In this document: in pieces, positions 15,718-23,791 of the stretch
Position numbering within the stretch: position 1 is the first letter of the stretch
Layout of the letters: every line of letters starts with the position of its first letter
Assembly (NCBI GenBank): GCA_905215505.1
Contig: CAJMPU010000021.1
Span: 1 to 37,109, forward strand
Direction: 5' to 3'
DNA: 37,109 nucleotides
From: an uncultured bacterium
GTDB lineage: Bacteria; Actinomycetota; Coriobacteriia; Coriobacteriales; Coriobacteriaceae
The notes under the pieces: generated by a model
What the model was told of the DNA's origin: nothing
Databases searched by the model: none
What the model saw: only the letters and a program-made list of their open reading frames with translations
Position numbers and translations under genes: made by a program

Positions 15718-16701
15718 CTAGTCCCCCGAGGCCTGATTGCGGCCGGTGGCGTAGTCGATTTGCACGTGCGGCTGCAGGTTGTAGCAATATACGTGGAAAC
15801 AGAGGGTCTTGCCGTGGTCCTCGACCGATTGCGCCTCAAGGCGTACGCCACGGCAGACAAGTTCCTCTTCGTTGTACATGGGCGTGACGCGGTAGAGCAC
15901 GTGGTTGCCCGTGTCGTGGATGTAGTCGAGGATCTGCTCTTCAAACGGCAGCATGCCCGTCTCGTTGAGATAGCGCGTGCCGGTGAGGAGATTTTTGCGG
16001 TTGGCGTTTTCGCCGCAGAGCGACCAGGCGATAAGGTGGCAGCGGTTGTAGAGGCTCTGGCCTGGAATAAAGTCGTAGCGCTGCTGATGCCATCCGGCGG
16101 GGTGGATACGCGAGATGTCGCCGCGCTTGCCCTGTCCGAGCGACTCGGGGCCTACGCAGGCGAGCGCCTTGCGAGTGCGGCCCAGGCTGTCGAGCTTGGA
16201 GAATTTCTTAAAGCAGCCCTCTTCGGTGGCACGTTCATACTCGTCGAGCGTGAACGACGGCGTGCCGAGCGGGTGCGTGCTGTCGGCGCGAAGGGCAACG
16301 TAGGGGTTGCCGGCGTAGTCGGGAATGCTGCTGAGATAAACACCGCGGGCGCGGTTGAGGTCGGGGTTTTCCACCTCGTCGATGGGGGCGGTGGAGCTGT
16401 CCTCGGCAACGTTGTCGTTGGTGTTGGTCGCGGTGGATTCGGAGCCATCGCCGGAGTCTTGGCTATTTTGAGAGTCCGAGGAGCTCGCTGTTCCCGATTC
16501 GAGCCGGGCAACCAGATCTGCCTCGTCGTCGGTACGGTTGGGACTCTCGTTTTGCTTCTCGGCCAGAGCTGCCGCCTGTTCATCGCTTTGCGGCGACAGC
16601 AACTTGGGAGCTCCGTCGAGCGATCCCGTGAACAGCGCAAACCCCAGCACCACGGCGGTGCCGATGGAAAGTACTTGCTTGTAGGCGGACATGCGCGACA
16701 T
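15718..16701 (-). CDS. Membrane-anchored or secreted DNA/RNA non-specific endonuclease
   Basis: A 327-residue nuclease of the beta-beta-alpha-metal family (EndA/Spd-like). A signal or anchor segment lies at about residues 8-28. A Ser/Asp/Asn-rich low-complexity linker (about 50-110) leads to the catalytic domain (about 115-327). The active-site segment is LYNRCHLIAWSLCGENANRK followed by NLLTGTRYLN. H222 is the likely general base and the downstream Asn the metal ligand. NRCH replaces the more familiar DRGH, as in a known Firmicute subgroup. AGGAG precedes the ATG. Likely uses are nucleic acid scavenging or DNA uptake; no competence genes are adjacent. Confidence 0.88.
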   Translation of the reverse strand: MSRMSAYKQVLSIGTAVVLGFALFTGSLDGAPKLLSPQSDEQAAALAEKQNESPNRTDDEADLVARLESGTASSSDSQNSQDSGDGSESTATNTNDNVAEDSSTAPIDEVENPDLNRARGVYLSSIPDYAGNPYVALRADSTHPLGTPSFTLDEYERATEEGCFKKFSKLDSLGRTRKALACVGPESLGQGKRGDISRIHPAGWHQQRYDFIPGQSLYNRCHLIAWSLCGENANRKNLLTGTRYLNETGMLPFEEQILDYIHDTGNHVLYRVTPMYNEEELVCRGVRLEAQSVEDHGKTLCFHVYCYNLQPHVQIDYATGRNQASGD

Positions 16702-16820
16702 TGCGGCTCCTGGATGGACGGTTGGGAATCTACCAGTCTAGCAGGAGCCGGCAGGGGCCGTTCTATCGAACAAATACTCAAGATTTGGGATAGACGCTAC
16801 TGATTAATTTGTCCCGCGGT

Positions 16821-17831
16821 CTAGATCGAGGTGGAGTCGAGCCAGTTGAGCTTGCACTCGAGAATGCGCTGCTCGCCGGGTTCGCTGCTGCCGTCAAGTA
16901 GGGCGAGCAGCATCTCGGCTGCTTCGCGACCTTCCTGGTCGACGGGCTCGATGATGGTGGAGACGGTCGGTGTGGTGAGATTAGTCCAGTCTTCGCAGTT
17001 GAGTCCCAAAAGGCCGATTTGCTGCGGAAGCAGATGGGCCATGGGCTGAAGTGCCTTGTAGACGCGGGGGAGCGCCCATTGGTTTTGGACAAAGATGAGC
17101 GTACGCTTGGCGGGATTAAACTTGAATTTAAAGTACTCGGTAAGCTCGTTGATTGACGGCTTGTTGTGGTCGATGGGAATCGCTTTGTAGAGCTGTCCGT
17201 TCGCTGCCAGCGCCTCGGCATACCCCTGAAAACGCTCCATGCGGGTGCGCATCTCGGTCATGTTGGCGGCAATGGAAAAGAAATCTTCGTAGCCGGCGTC
17301 GAGGAGTGCCTGTGTGGCGTTGTACACGCCGTCGTAAAGGTTGGTTTTGATCCAGCTGGTACCTGGGCTATAGATGGCCGCATCGAAAAAGACGACCGGC
17401 TTGCCGGCGCGTCTAATGCGGTCGTGCACGGCTTTGAAGTTTGCCGTGGGCTGGATGATAAAGCCATCGACGCCCAGCGAGAGCATCTTGTCGACGTACA
17501 TGAGCTCGGTCTCGGGGTTAAAGTTGCTCGTGCAAACGACCGTCTGGTAGCCCGCGGGGAGCATGACCTGCTCCATGCCATTGAGAACGAGCCCCGCCCA
17601 TTTGTTGGTGTTATCCAAAATGATGATGGCGATGACGTGGGTTTGCTTGCCGGTGAGCGTCTGCGCTTGGGCGTTGGGAACGTATCCGAGTTCCTTAATG
17701 ACGCGCGCGATTTTGTTCTGCGTCTTTTCGCTAAGCTTTTCTCGTTTGTCGTTGAGGTAATACGAGACGCTTGCCGTCGAGGTTCCCGCCTCTCGAGCGA
17801 CGTCTGCGATCGTAACGCGCTGTTTTGCCAC
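16821..17831 (-). CDS. LacI-family regulator of the adjacent PTS operon
   Basis: A 336-residue regulator. The N-terminal LacI helix-turn-helix is VTIADVAREAGTSTASVSYY, with the hinge region after it; a periplasmic-binding-protein-like sugar domain fills the rest. GTG at 17831 is chosen because GGAAGGAG lies five bases upstream and the protein then begins directly before the HTH; an ATG at 17867 adds 12 unrelated residues. It is transcribed divergently from the PTS/transketolase operon, across a 415-base gap with a LacI-like palindrome at 18057-18070. By position it very probably controls that operon in response to the imported sugar or its phosphate. Confidence 0.9.
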   Translation of the reverse strand: MAKQRVTIADVAREAGTSTASVSYYLNDKREKLSEKTQNKIARVIKELGYVPNAQAQTLTGKQTHVIAIIILDNTNKWAGLVLNGMEQVMLPAGYQTVVCTSNFNPETELMYVDKMLSLGVDGFIIQPTANFKAVHDRIRRAGKPVVFFDAAIYSPGTSWIKTNLYDGVYNATQALLDAGYEDFFSIAANMTEMRTRMERFQGYAEALAANGQLYKAIPIDHNKPSINELTEYFKFKFNPAKRTLIFVQNQWALPRVYKALQPMAHLLPQQIGLLGLNCEDWTNLTTPTVSTIIEPVDQEGREAAEMLLALLDGSSEPGEQRILECKLNWLDSTSI

Positions 17832-18246
17832 AGCGACTCCTTCCGACAGATGAGCATTTTCCAACATGATGACTTTGAGTCTTGGTGAGGGATACGCTTC
17901 GGTGAGCGACCTTTTCCTTTCATATGAGTATGCAACAAATGCGGTATACGGGTGGGGTCGAAATTTGTGACCGGCATGCGCATCTGCCGTCTACCGAGAA
18001 AATCAAATACTTCTTGACTTTTGAAATCGAGGGTAAAATCGCAGGATTCATTTTTGGTTAAACGCATAACTAAATCGCATAACCAACGCTCTGACCTGCG
18101 CGTTTACCGAAATAAGCTGGCATTAAGAAAAACGAGCACCTATATTGGTCTTGTCGAAAAGACAGCAAGTCCAAACGGCAGGGGATGCTCCGGAGGCCTC
18201 CGCAAACGGTGTCTTGCGCACGCAACTCTATGAAAAGAGGGAAGCA
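17832..18246. promoter_or_regulatory. Divergent control region between lacI and the PTS operon
   Basis: This 415-base gene-free gap is AT-rich in its middle. TTGACT at 18014-18019 resembles a -35 box, but the nearest TAAAAT is only 14 bases away, so the promoter is not certain. TATATT at 18141-18146 is another -10 candidate. The last 60 bases are the operon's leader with AGAGGGA as ribosome binding site. Confidence 0.5.
18057..18083. promoter_or_regulatory. LacI-type operator candidate
   Basis: GTTAAACGCATAAC (18057-18070) is a partial palindrome (GTTA..CG..TAAC) with the central CG typical of LacI-family operators. CGCATAAC is repeated directly at 18063-18070 and 18076-18083, 13 bases apart. 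It lies between the lacI and PTS genes. Confidence 0.4.
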
Positions 18247-19719
18247 ATGAAGATCGTAGGCGTTGCCGCCTGTACCGTGGGTATTGCCCACACGTATATG
18301 GCCCAGAAGGCGATTCAGGATGAATGCGCCGCCCGTGGCATCGAGTGCAAGGTCGAGGCTCAGGGTGGCCTGGGTATCGAGAATGAGCTCACGCAGGAAG
18401 ACGTGGACTCCGCCGACCTGGTCCTGGAGTCCGTCGACGTGGGTGTCGAGAACGAGGACCGTTTTGAGCAGAAGATGGCCGAGGGCAAGTTCCTCAAGGT
18501 CGGTACTTCCGATGTGATCGCCGATCCGGTCAAGATCATCGACCAGGCTGTTGAGATCATCAAGGCGACGGGTGGCGCCGTTGACGCGCCCAAGGCCGAG
18601 GCCAAGGCAGAGAAGAAGGCCGTCTCCGCTGCCCCGCAGGCCCCGACACCGGCGTCCAAGCAGTCTATCTTTGCCGATCCTGGCAAGACGCTGCTCAATG
18701 CATTCAATACCGGCGTTTCCTATTTTATCCCCATTGTCGTTATCGGTGGCGTGTTCCTCGCCTTCTCGTTGGCATCCGGTACTGCCGGTGCTAGCGGTAT
18801 GGAGGTAACCAACCCGTTGATGGTGAGCCTTAACACCATCGGCATGGCCGGTATCTCTATGATGATTCCGGTGCTTGCGGCATACATCGCCTACTCGATG
18901 GCCGGTAAGCCCGCACTTGCCCCCGGCTTCGTCCTGGGCTACTTGGTCAACAACGCCGTCGTCACCCCGAGCGGCAACAGTGTTTCGACCGGCTTCTTGG
19001 GTGCCATGATCATGGCAGTTATCTGCGGCTACTTTGTCCGCTGGATGAAGACCTGGAAGGTCAACAACACCATCCAGACCATCATGCCCATCCTGATCAT
19101 CCCGATTCTGACCTCGCTTGTCCTGGGTATGGCCTATATCTACATCCTGGCCACGCCGCTTGGCTTTGTGATGGACTGGCTTACCGGCGTGCTCGGCAGC
19201 CTGCAGGGCGGTTCCGCGGTTGTCCTGGGTCTGGTCATTGGTGTTATGACCGCCTTCGATATGGGTGGCCCCATCAACAAGACCGCCTCGACCTTCACCA
19301 TGGCCATCATGGCCTCCGGCATCTACGGCCCTAACGGTATGTTCCGCGTCGCCGTCGCCATTCCCCCGATCGCCTGTGGCCTCGCTGCGCTCATCGCCAA
19401 GAATAAGTTCGATGACGCCGATCGTCAGATGGGTATCTCCGCACTGTTCATGGGCTGCATCGGCATTACCGAGGGCGCTATCCCCTTCGCGGTCAAGGAC
19501 CTTGGCCACACCCTGCCCGGCATCTGCATCGGCTCTGCCGTGGGCGCGGCGCTCGCCGCCTTCCAGGGTATCGACTGCTACGTCCCGCACGGTGGCTTTA
19601 TCGTCGCCCTTGCCACCAACAACGTCGCGCTGTTCTGCCTGGACATCGTGATTGGCTCCGTGGTCGCCGCTGCAATCCTGATTGCCATGAAGCCCACGCT
19701 CGATAAGCAGGCCAAGTAA
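18247..19719 (+). CDS. PTS fructose-family EIIBC transporter
   Basis: A 490-residue fused EIIB-EIIC. The EIIB domain (about 1-100) starts MKIVGVAACTVGIAHTYMA, with C9 the phosphorylated cysteine. An Ala/Lys/Pro-rich linker (about 116-140) leads to the membrane EIIC domain (about 145-490) with the conserved GITEGAIPF near its end. It imports a sugar and phosphorylates it, receiving phosphate from the separate EIIA at the operon's end (23792-24244). The fructose family also handles other ketoses, mannose-like sugars and some unusual sugars, so the substrate is open. ATG 18247 follows AGAGGGA; an upstream frame start at 18145 is not supported. Confidence 0.93.
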   Translation: MKIVGVAACTVGIAHTYMAQKAIQDECAARGIECKVEAQGGLGIENELTQEDVDSADLVLESVDVGVENEDRFEQKMAEGKFLKVGTSDVIADPVKIIDQAVEIIKATGGAVDAPKAEAKAEKKAVSAAPQAPTPASKQSIFADPGKTLLNAFNTGVSYFIPIVVIGGVFLAFSLASGTAGASGMEVTNPLMVSLNTIGMAGISMMIPVLAAYIAYSMAGKPALAPGFVLGYLVNNAVVTPSGNSVSTGFLGAMIMAVICGYFVRWMKTWKVNNTIQTIMPILIIPILTSLVLGMAYIYILATPLGFVMDWLTGVLGSLQGGSAVVLGLVIGVMTAFDMGGPINKTASTFTMAIMASGIYGPNGMFRVAVAIPPIACGLAALIAKNKFDDADRQMGISALFMGCIGITEGAIPFAVKDLGHTLPGICIGSAVGAALAAFQGIDCYVPHGGFIVALATNNVALFCLDIVIGSVVAAAILIAMKPTLDKQAK

Positions 19720-19733
19720 ACCTTTAAGGACTC

Positions 19734-19771
19734 CGGTTGTGCGGAGGGATGGATTTGACTCCGCACAACCG
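19734..19771 (+). repeat. Intercistronic hairpin between EIIBC and GatZ-like genes
   Basis: A perfect 13-bp stem (19734-19746 with 19759-19771) and a 12-base loop, without a T-run. It probably protects or delimits the EIIBC transcript. Confidence 0.75.
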
Positions 19772-19863
19772 CCCCTACACAACAAAATCCATCTGCACTG
19801 ATAGGGCCCGCATCTGGGTCCCAGGGAACTTTTGTCAAAAATCCTCTGGAGAAGGAGAACAAA

Positions 19864-21138
19864 ATGTCCAATCTCACCATCCGTCAGGCCGTTCAGGGCA
19901 TGCTCAAGCTGCAGGATAGCGGCGATCACGCAACCATGGTCGGCATTGGCCCCATGAGCCCCAACCTGATTCAGGCCGTGTTCGAGCTTGCCAAGGACGA
20001 GGATTTCCCGCCCATGTTTATCGCTAGCCGCAACCAGGTCGATATGGACGAGATGGGCGCCGGCTACGTCAACGGCTGGGACCAGACGCGCTTTGCCGCC
20101 GACATCAAGAAGGTTGCCGACGAGGTGGGCTACACCGGTCCGTACTACCTGTGCCGCGATCACGGCGGTCCGTGGCAGCGCGACGAGGAGCGTAACGCCC
20201 ACCTGCCCGAGGACGAGGCCATGGAGCTCGCCCGCAAGTCCTTTGTCGCCGACATGGAGGCAGGCTTTGACCTGCTGATGGTCGACCCCACCAAGGACCC
20301 CTATCAGATCGGCAAGGTTATTCCGCTCGACGTGGTGCTTCGCCGCACGATTGATCTTATCGACTACCTTGAGCAGTACCGTCGCGAGCATAACCTTCCC
20401 GAGGTCGCCTATGAGGTCGGTACCGAGGAGACCAATGGCGGCTTGACCTCTACCGATAAGTACGAGGAGTTCATTTCTCAGCTGCAGCCCGAGCTCGAGA
20501 AGCGTGGCTGCCCCATGCCCACCTTTATCGTCGGCCAGACCGGTACGCTCACCCGTTGGACCGAGCAGGTCGGTCACTACAACTTCAAGAACGCTCGCGA
20601 GCTTGCCGATATGGCCAAGCGCTACGGCGTGGGTCTGAAGGAGCACAACGCCGACTACCTGGATGACGCGACGCTGCTCGAGCATATCCCGGCACACGTG
20701 ACCGCCTCCAACGTTGCTCCGCAGTATGGCACCGAGGAGACCCGCGCTTACCTCAAACTCTGCGCTACCGAGCAGATTCTGGTCGACAACGGCCTGTGCG
20801 ACGATCCCTCCGACCTGTATCACACGCTGCTGGTCAAGGCTATCAAGACCGAGCGTTGGCGCAAGTGGATGACTGGCGACGACGTCAACCTGCAGGTTGA
20901 CGACATCCTGGCTGACGACGAACTCAGCCTGAAGATTCTGGATGTCTCCGGCCACTACGCCTTTAACGATCCCGAGGTCAAGGAGCAGGTCGAGAAACTC
21001 TATCGCAACCTCGCTGCCCAGGACATCGACGGCAAGCGCTTTGTGATCGAGCACATCAAGCGCCCGATCAAGCAGTACGTCGTCGGTCTTAACCTCAAGG
21101 GCGTCACGAGCCGCATCGAGAAGGCTCTCGAGGACTAG
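19864..21138 (+). CDS. GatZ/KbaZ-like sugar-phosphate protein (possible ketose-phosphate 4-epimerase)
   Basis: A 424-residue member of the GatZ/KbaZ family (Pfam Tagatose_6_P_K), with segments such as FIASRNQVD, CRDHGGPWQRDE, YEVGTEETNGG and GLKEHNADYL. In enterobacteria GatZ/KbaZ is the non-catalytic partner of the class II tagatose-bisphosphate aldolase GatY/KbaY. No GatY-like gene lies in this operon. Some stand-alone family members are reported as tagatose-6-phosphate or fructose-6-phosphate 4-epimerases, so an epimerase acting on the PTS product is my preferred reading; this is inference. His, Asp and Glu in the motifs could bind a metal. GGAGAAGGAG lies before the ATG. Length matches the family. 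Confidence 0.85.
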   Translation: MSNLTIRQAVQGMLKLQDSGDHATMVGIGPMSPNLIQAVFELAKDEDFPPMFIASRNQVDMDEMGAGYVNGWDQTRFAADIKKVADEVGYTGPYYLCRDHGGPWQRDEERNAHLPEDEAMELARKSFVADMEAGFDLLMVDPTKDPYQIGKVIPLDVVLRRTIDLIDYLEQYRREHNLPEVAYEVGTEETNGGLTSTDKYEEFISQLQPELEKRGCPMPTFIVGQTGTLTRWTEQVGHYNFKNARELADMAKRYGVGLKEHNADYLDDATLLEHIPAHVTASNVAPQYGTEETRAYLKLCATEQILVDNGLCDDPSDLYHTLLVKAIKTERWRKWMTGDDVNLQVDDILADDELSLKILDVSGHYAFNDPEVKEQVEKLYRNLAAQDIDGKRFVIEHIKRPIKQYVVGLNLKGVTSRIEKALED

Positions 21139-21157
21139 GTAGTTTTTCCTACACGAC

Positions 21158-21193
21158 GCCGGGCCTGGGGCATGTCCCAGCTGCAGGCCCGGC
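21158..21193 (+). repeat. Intercistronic hairpin after the GatZ-like gene
   Basis: GCCGGGCCTG (21158-21167) pairs perfectly with CAGGCCCGGC (21184-21193), with a small GGG/CCC pairing inside the loop. Confidence 0.7.
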
Positions 21194-21197
21194 ACAT

Positions 21198-21232
21198 AGG
21201 ACAAAGGGGCATCCCCTTTGTCCTTTCTTTTG
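21198..21232 (+). terminator. Terminator-like hairpin inside the PTS operon
   Basis: A perfect 12-bp stem (21198-21209 with 21213-21224), a CAT loop and a TTCTTTT tail. It sits between the GatZ-like and transaldolase genes on the same strand, so it probably causes partial termination and lowers downstream expression. It may also be a REP-like palindrome. Confidence 0.65.
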
Positions 21233-21263
21233 AGTTTTGGATTCCTCCGAAGGAGTTTGCACC

Positions 21264-21947
21264 ATGAAGTTCTTTATCGATACCGCCAACCTTGACGAGA
21301 TCGCCGAGGCTAAGAGCTGGGGCTGCCTGGCCGGTGTTACCACCAATCCGTCCCTGTACGCCAAGACCGGCGGTAAGCTCGCCGACTTTGAGCCCCATAT
21401 GCTCAAGATTGCCGAGCTCTGCGAGGGCCTGCCCGTGTCCGCCGAGTCCACCGCGACCACTGCCGAGGGCATGATCGAGGAGGGCAAGCGCCTTGCCGCT
21501 CTGGCTCCCAACATCGTGGTTAAGCTTCCCGTGTGCGAGGCCGGCCTCGCCGCCTGCCGCGCGTTGGCCGATGCAGGCGTGCGCGTCAACATGACGCTTG
21601 TCTTCTCGCCGACGCAGGCCCTCATGGCCGCCAACGCCGGTGCCCGCTACATCAGCCCGTTTGTGGGACGCTTCGACGACATCGCCGAGGACGGTATCTC
21701 GCAGCTCGACAACGTTGTGACCTGCATCAAGAACTATGACTGGACTGGCAAGAACGTCGACGACACCGTCGAGATTATCACCGCTTCGGTCCGCACGCCC
21801 AACCACGTGACCCAGGCGGCTCTTCTTGGCGCCGACATCGCGACCGTGCCCATGGCCGCTCTCAAGAAGTGCCTGCATCATCCGCTGACCGACCAGGGCC
21901 TCGCCTCTTTTGAGGCTGACTGGCAGAAGGTCGTCGCTCAGGCTTAA
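21264..21947 (+). CDS. Transaldolase (TalC type)
   Basis: A 227-residue small transaldolase of the TalC/FSA subfamily, which transfers dihydroxyacetone between sugar phosphates in the non-oxidative pentose phosphate pathway. The Schiff-base lysine is K87 in VVKLP; GVTTNPSL and ISPFVGR are family motifs. Aligned by eye to E. coli FsaA, the position of its Gln59 is Glu (E61) and that of Tyr131 is Phe (F133). Both are the transaldolase state rather than the fructose-6-phosphate aldolase state. ATG 21264 follows GAAGGAG. It is followed by transketolase genes, which fits a joint sugar-rearrangement module. Confidence 0.92.
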   Translation: MKFFIDTANLDEIAEAKSWGCLAGVTTNPSLYAKTGGKLADFEPHMLKIAELCEGLPVSAESTATTAEGMIEEGKRLAALAPNIVVKLPVCEAGLAACRALADAGVRVNMTLVFSPTQALMAANAGARYISPFVGRFDDIAEDGISQLDNVVTCIKNYDWTGKNVDDTVEIITASVRTPNHVTQAALLGADIATVPMAALKKCLHHPLTDQGLASFEADWQKVVAQA

Positions 21948-21958
21948 CGAGTGGATTG

Positions 21959-21987
21959 CCCCGGCATCGCGCCATCCGGTGCCGGGG
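21959..21987 (+). repeat. Intercistronic hairpin between transaldolase and transketolase genes
   Basis: CCCCGGCA (21959-21966) pairs with TGCCGGGG (21980-21987). It is the third gene junction in the operon that carries a hairpin. Confidence 0.6.
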
Positions 21988-22010
21988 TTGTTCTCAAGAG
22001 AGGAATTCGT

Positions 22011-22841
22011 ATGACCAACCAGGAGCTGGCGAAGGTCGCCAATGAGGTCAGGAAGGGTGTCGTGACTGCGGTTCACGCGGCCAAGTCGGGACATCCGGGT
22101 GGATCGCTCGGTGCAGCCGACATCATGACGTATCTGTACTTTGAGGAAATGAATATCGATCCTGCCGACCCTCACAAGGCCGATCGCGACCGCTTTGTGC
22201 TCTCCAAGGGTCACGCGGCGCCGGGCCTGTATTCGGTGTTGGCAAATCGCGGCTATTTTCCCGTCGAAGAGCTCGAGACGCTCCGCCATATTGGCAGCCG
22301 ACTGCAGGGCCATCCCAACATGAACGACACCCCGGGTGTTGATATGTCCACCGGATCGCTCGGCCAGGGCATCTCTGCTGCAGTTGGAATGGCGCTTGCC
22401 GCTAAGCACTGGGGCGACAGCTACCGTGTCTACACGTTGCTGGGCGACGGCGAGTGCGAGGAAGGCCAGGTGTGGGAGGCGGCCATGTTTGCCGGCAACC
22501 ATGCACTCGACAATCTTGTTGCCGTCGTCGACCACAACGGCTTGCAGATTGACGGCAGCATCGATGAGGTTAACTCGGCTATGCCGCTTGCCGACAAGTT
22601 CCGCGCCTTTAAGTGGCATGTGATAGAGCTAGCCGATGGCAATGACATGGCGCAGATTGAGGCGGCTTTCGCCGAGGCTCGCGAGGTGACCGGCGCGCCC
22701 GTCGCTATCATCGCCGAGACGGTGAAGGGCAAGGGCGTCTCCTTTATGGAAAACCAGGTGGGCTGGCACGGCAAGGCGCCCAACGATGAACAGTTTGAGC
22801 AGGCCATGGCCGAGCTCGCAGCAGCAGGGGAGGAGCTCTAA
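22011..22841 (+). CDS. Transketolase, N-terminal subunit
   Basis: A 276-residue thiamine diphosphate-binding half of a split transketolase, which moves two-carbon units between ketose and aldose phosphates. The start MTNQELAKVANEVRKGVV is followed by SGHPGGSLGAADIM and the ThDP/Mg motif GDGECEEGQVWEA. The end VGWHGKAPN fits the N-terminal half of transketolase. AGAGGAA precedes the ATG at 22011. Its stop codon overlaps the start of the next gene by one base (TAATG), as expected for two subunits made in equal amounts. Confidence 0.94.
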   Translation: MTNQELAKVANEVRKGVVTAVHAAKSGHPGGSLGAADIMTYLYFEEMNIDPADPHKADRDRFVLSKGHAAPGLYSVLANRGYFPVEELETLRHIGSRLQGHPNMNDTPGVDMSTGSLGQGISAAVGMALAAKHWGDSYRVYTLLGDGECEEGQVWEAAMFAGNHALDNLVAVVDHNGLQIDGSIDEVNSAMPLADKFRAFKWHVIELADGNDMAQIEAAFAEAREVTGAPVAIIAETVKGKGVSFMENQVGWHGKAPNDEQFEQAMAELAAAGEEL

Positions 22842-23779
22842 TGGCAGACGTCAAGAAGGTCGCCACGCGCGTTAGCTACGGCGAGGCACTTGTCGAGCTG
22901 GGCAATGAGCGCGATGACTTTGTAGTGCTCGATGCCGACCTGGCCGCCGCCACACAGACCGGTAAGTTTAAGGCCGCTCACCCTGAGCGCTTCTACGACG
23001 CCGGCATTGCCGAGAGCAACTTGATGGGGCTTGCCGCCGGCATTGCGACCACGGGTCGCGTCGCCTTTGCGAGCACCTTTGCCATGTTCGCCGCCGGTCG
23101 TGCGTATGAGCAAGTGCGTAACTCCATCGGCTATCCGCACCTCAACGTCAAAATTGGCGCTACGCATGCGGGCATCTCGGTCGGTGAAGACGGCGCTACG
23201 CATCAGTGCTGCGAGGATATCGCGCTCATGCGCACGATTCCGGGCATGACGGTGATCGTCCCCGCCGATGACATCGAGGCTCGCGCTTGCGTGCGCGCCG
23301 CCTATGAGTTTGAGGGACCGGTCTACATGCGCTTCGGCCGCCTGGCAACACCGGTCATCAACGACCGCGAGGACTATGAGTTCAAGATTGGTCGCGGCGT
23401 GGTCGTGCGCGAGGGCTCCGATGTCACAATCGTCGCCTGTGGCCTTATGGTTGCCGAGGCGCTCGAGGCTGCCGAGGCTCTTGCCGCCGATGGCATTGAT
23501 GCCGAGGTTATCAATATGCACACCATTAAGCCGCTCGACGAGCGCCTGGTTGTTTTCAGCGCCAAGAAGACCGGTCGCGTGGTCACCGCCGAGGAACATT
23601 CGATTATCGGTGGTCTTGGCGAGGCCGTGGCCTCGGTGCTCGCAGAGCAGCATCCGGTGCCGATGCGACGCGTCGGCGTGCGCGATGTGTACGGCGAGTC
23701 TGGCCCTGCGGTTGATTTGCTGCACAAGTATGGTTTGGACGCCGACGGCATCGAAGCCGCGGTCAGGTCCGTGTTGTAG
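22841..23779 (+). CDS. Transketolase, C-terminal subunit
   Basis: A 312-residue second half of the split transketolase, with the pyrimidine-binding domain (catalytic Glu in AGIAESNLMGLAAG) and the C-terminal domain (from about residue 190, VVREGSDVTIVACGLMVAEALEAA). It partners with the product of 22011-22841. AGCAGGGGAGGAG inside the upstream gene is its ribosome binding site. EIIA begins 12 bases after its stop. Confidence 0.94.
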   Translation: MADVKKVATRVSYGEALVELGNERDDFVVLDADLAAATQTGKFKAAHPERFYDAGIAESNLMGLAAGIATTGRVAFASTFAMFAAGRAYEQVRNSIGYPHLNVKIGATHAGISVGEDGATHQCCEDIALMRTIPGMTVIVPADDIEARACVRAAYEFEGPVYMRFGRLATPVINDREDYEFKIGRGVVVREGSDVTIVACGLMVAEALEAAEALAADGIDAEVINMHTIKPLDERLVVFSAKKTGRVVTAEEHSIIGGLGEAVASVLAEQHPVPMRRVGVRDVYGESGPAVDLLHKYGLDADGIEAAVRSVL

Positions 23780-23791
23780 GGAGGGCTTTCC

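Noticed and set aside
18070..21204. 1044-codon open frame on the minus strand
   Set aside because: It runs antisense to the clear EIIBC and GatZ-like genes, has repetitive Gly/His/Asp-rich content typical of the reverse frame of GC-rich DNA, and has no ribosome binding site or family resemblance.
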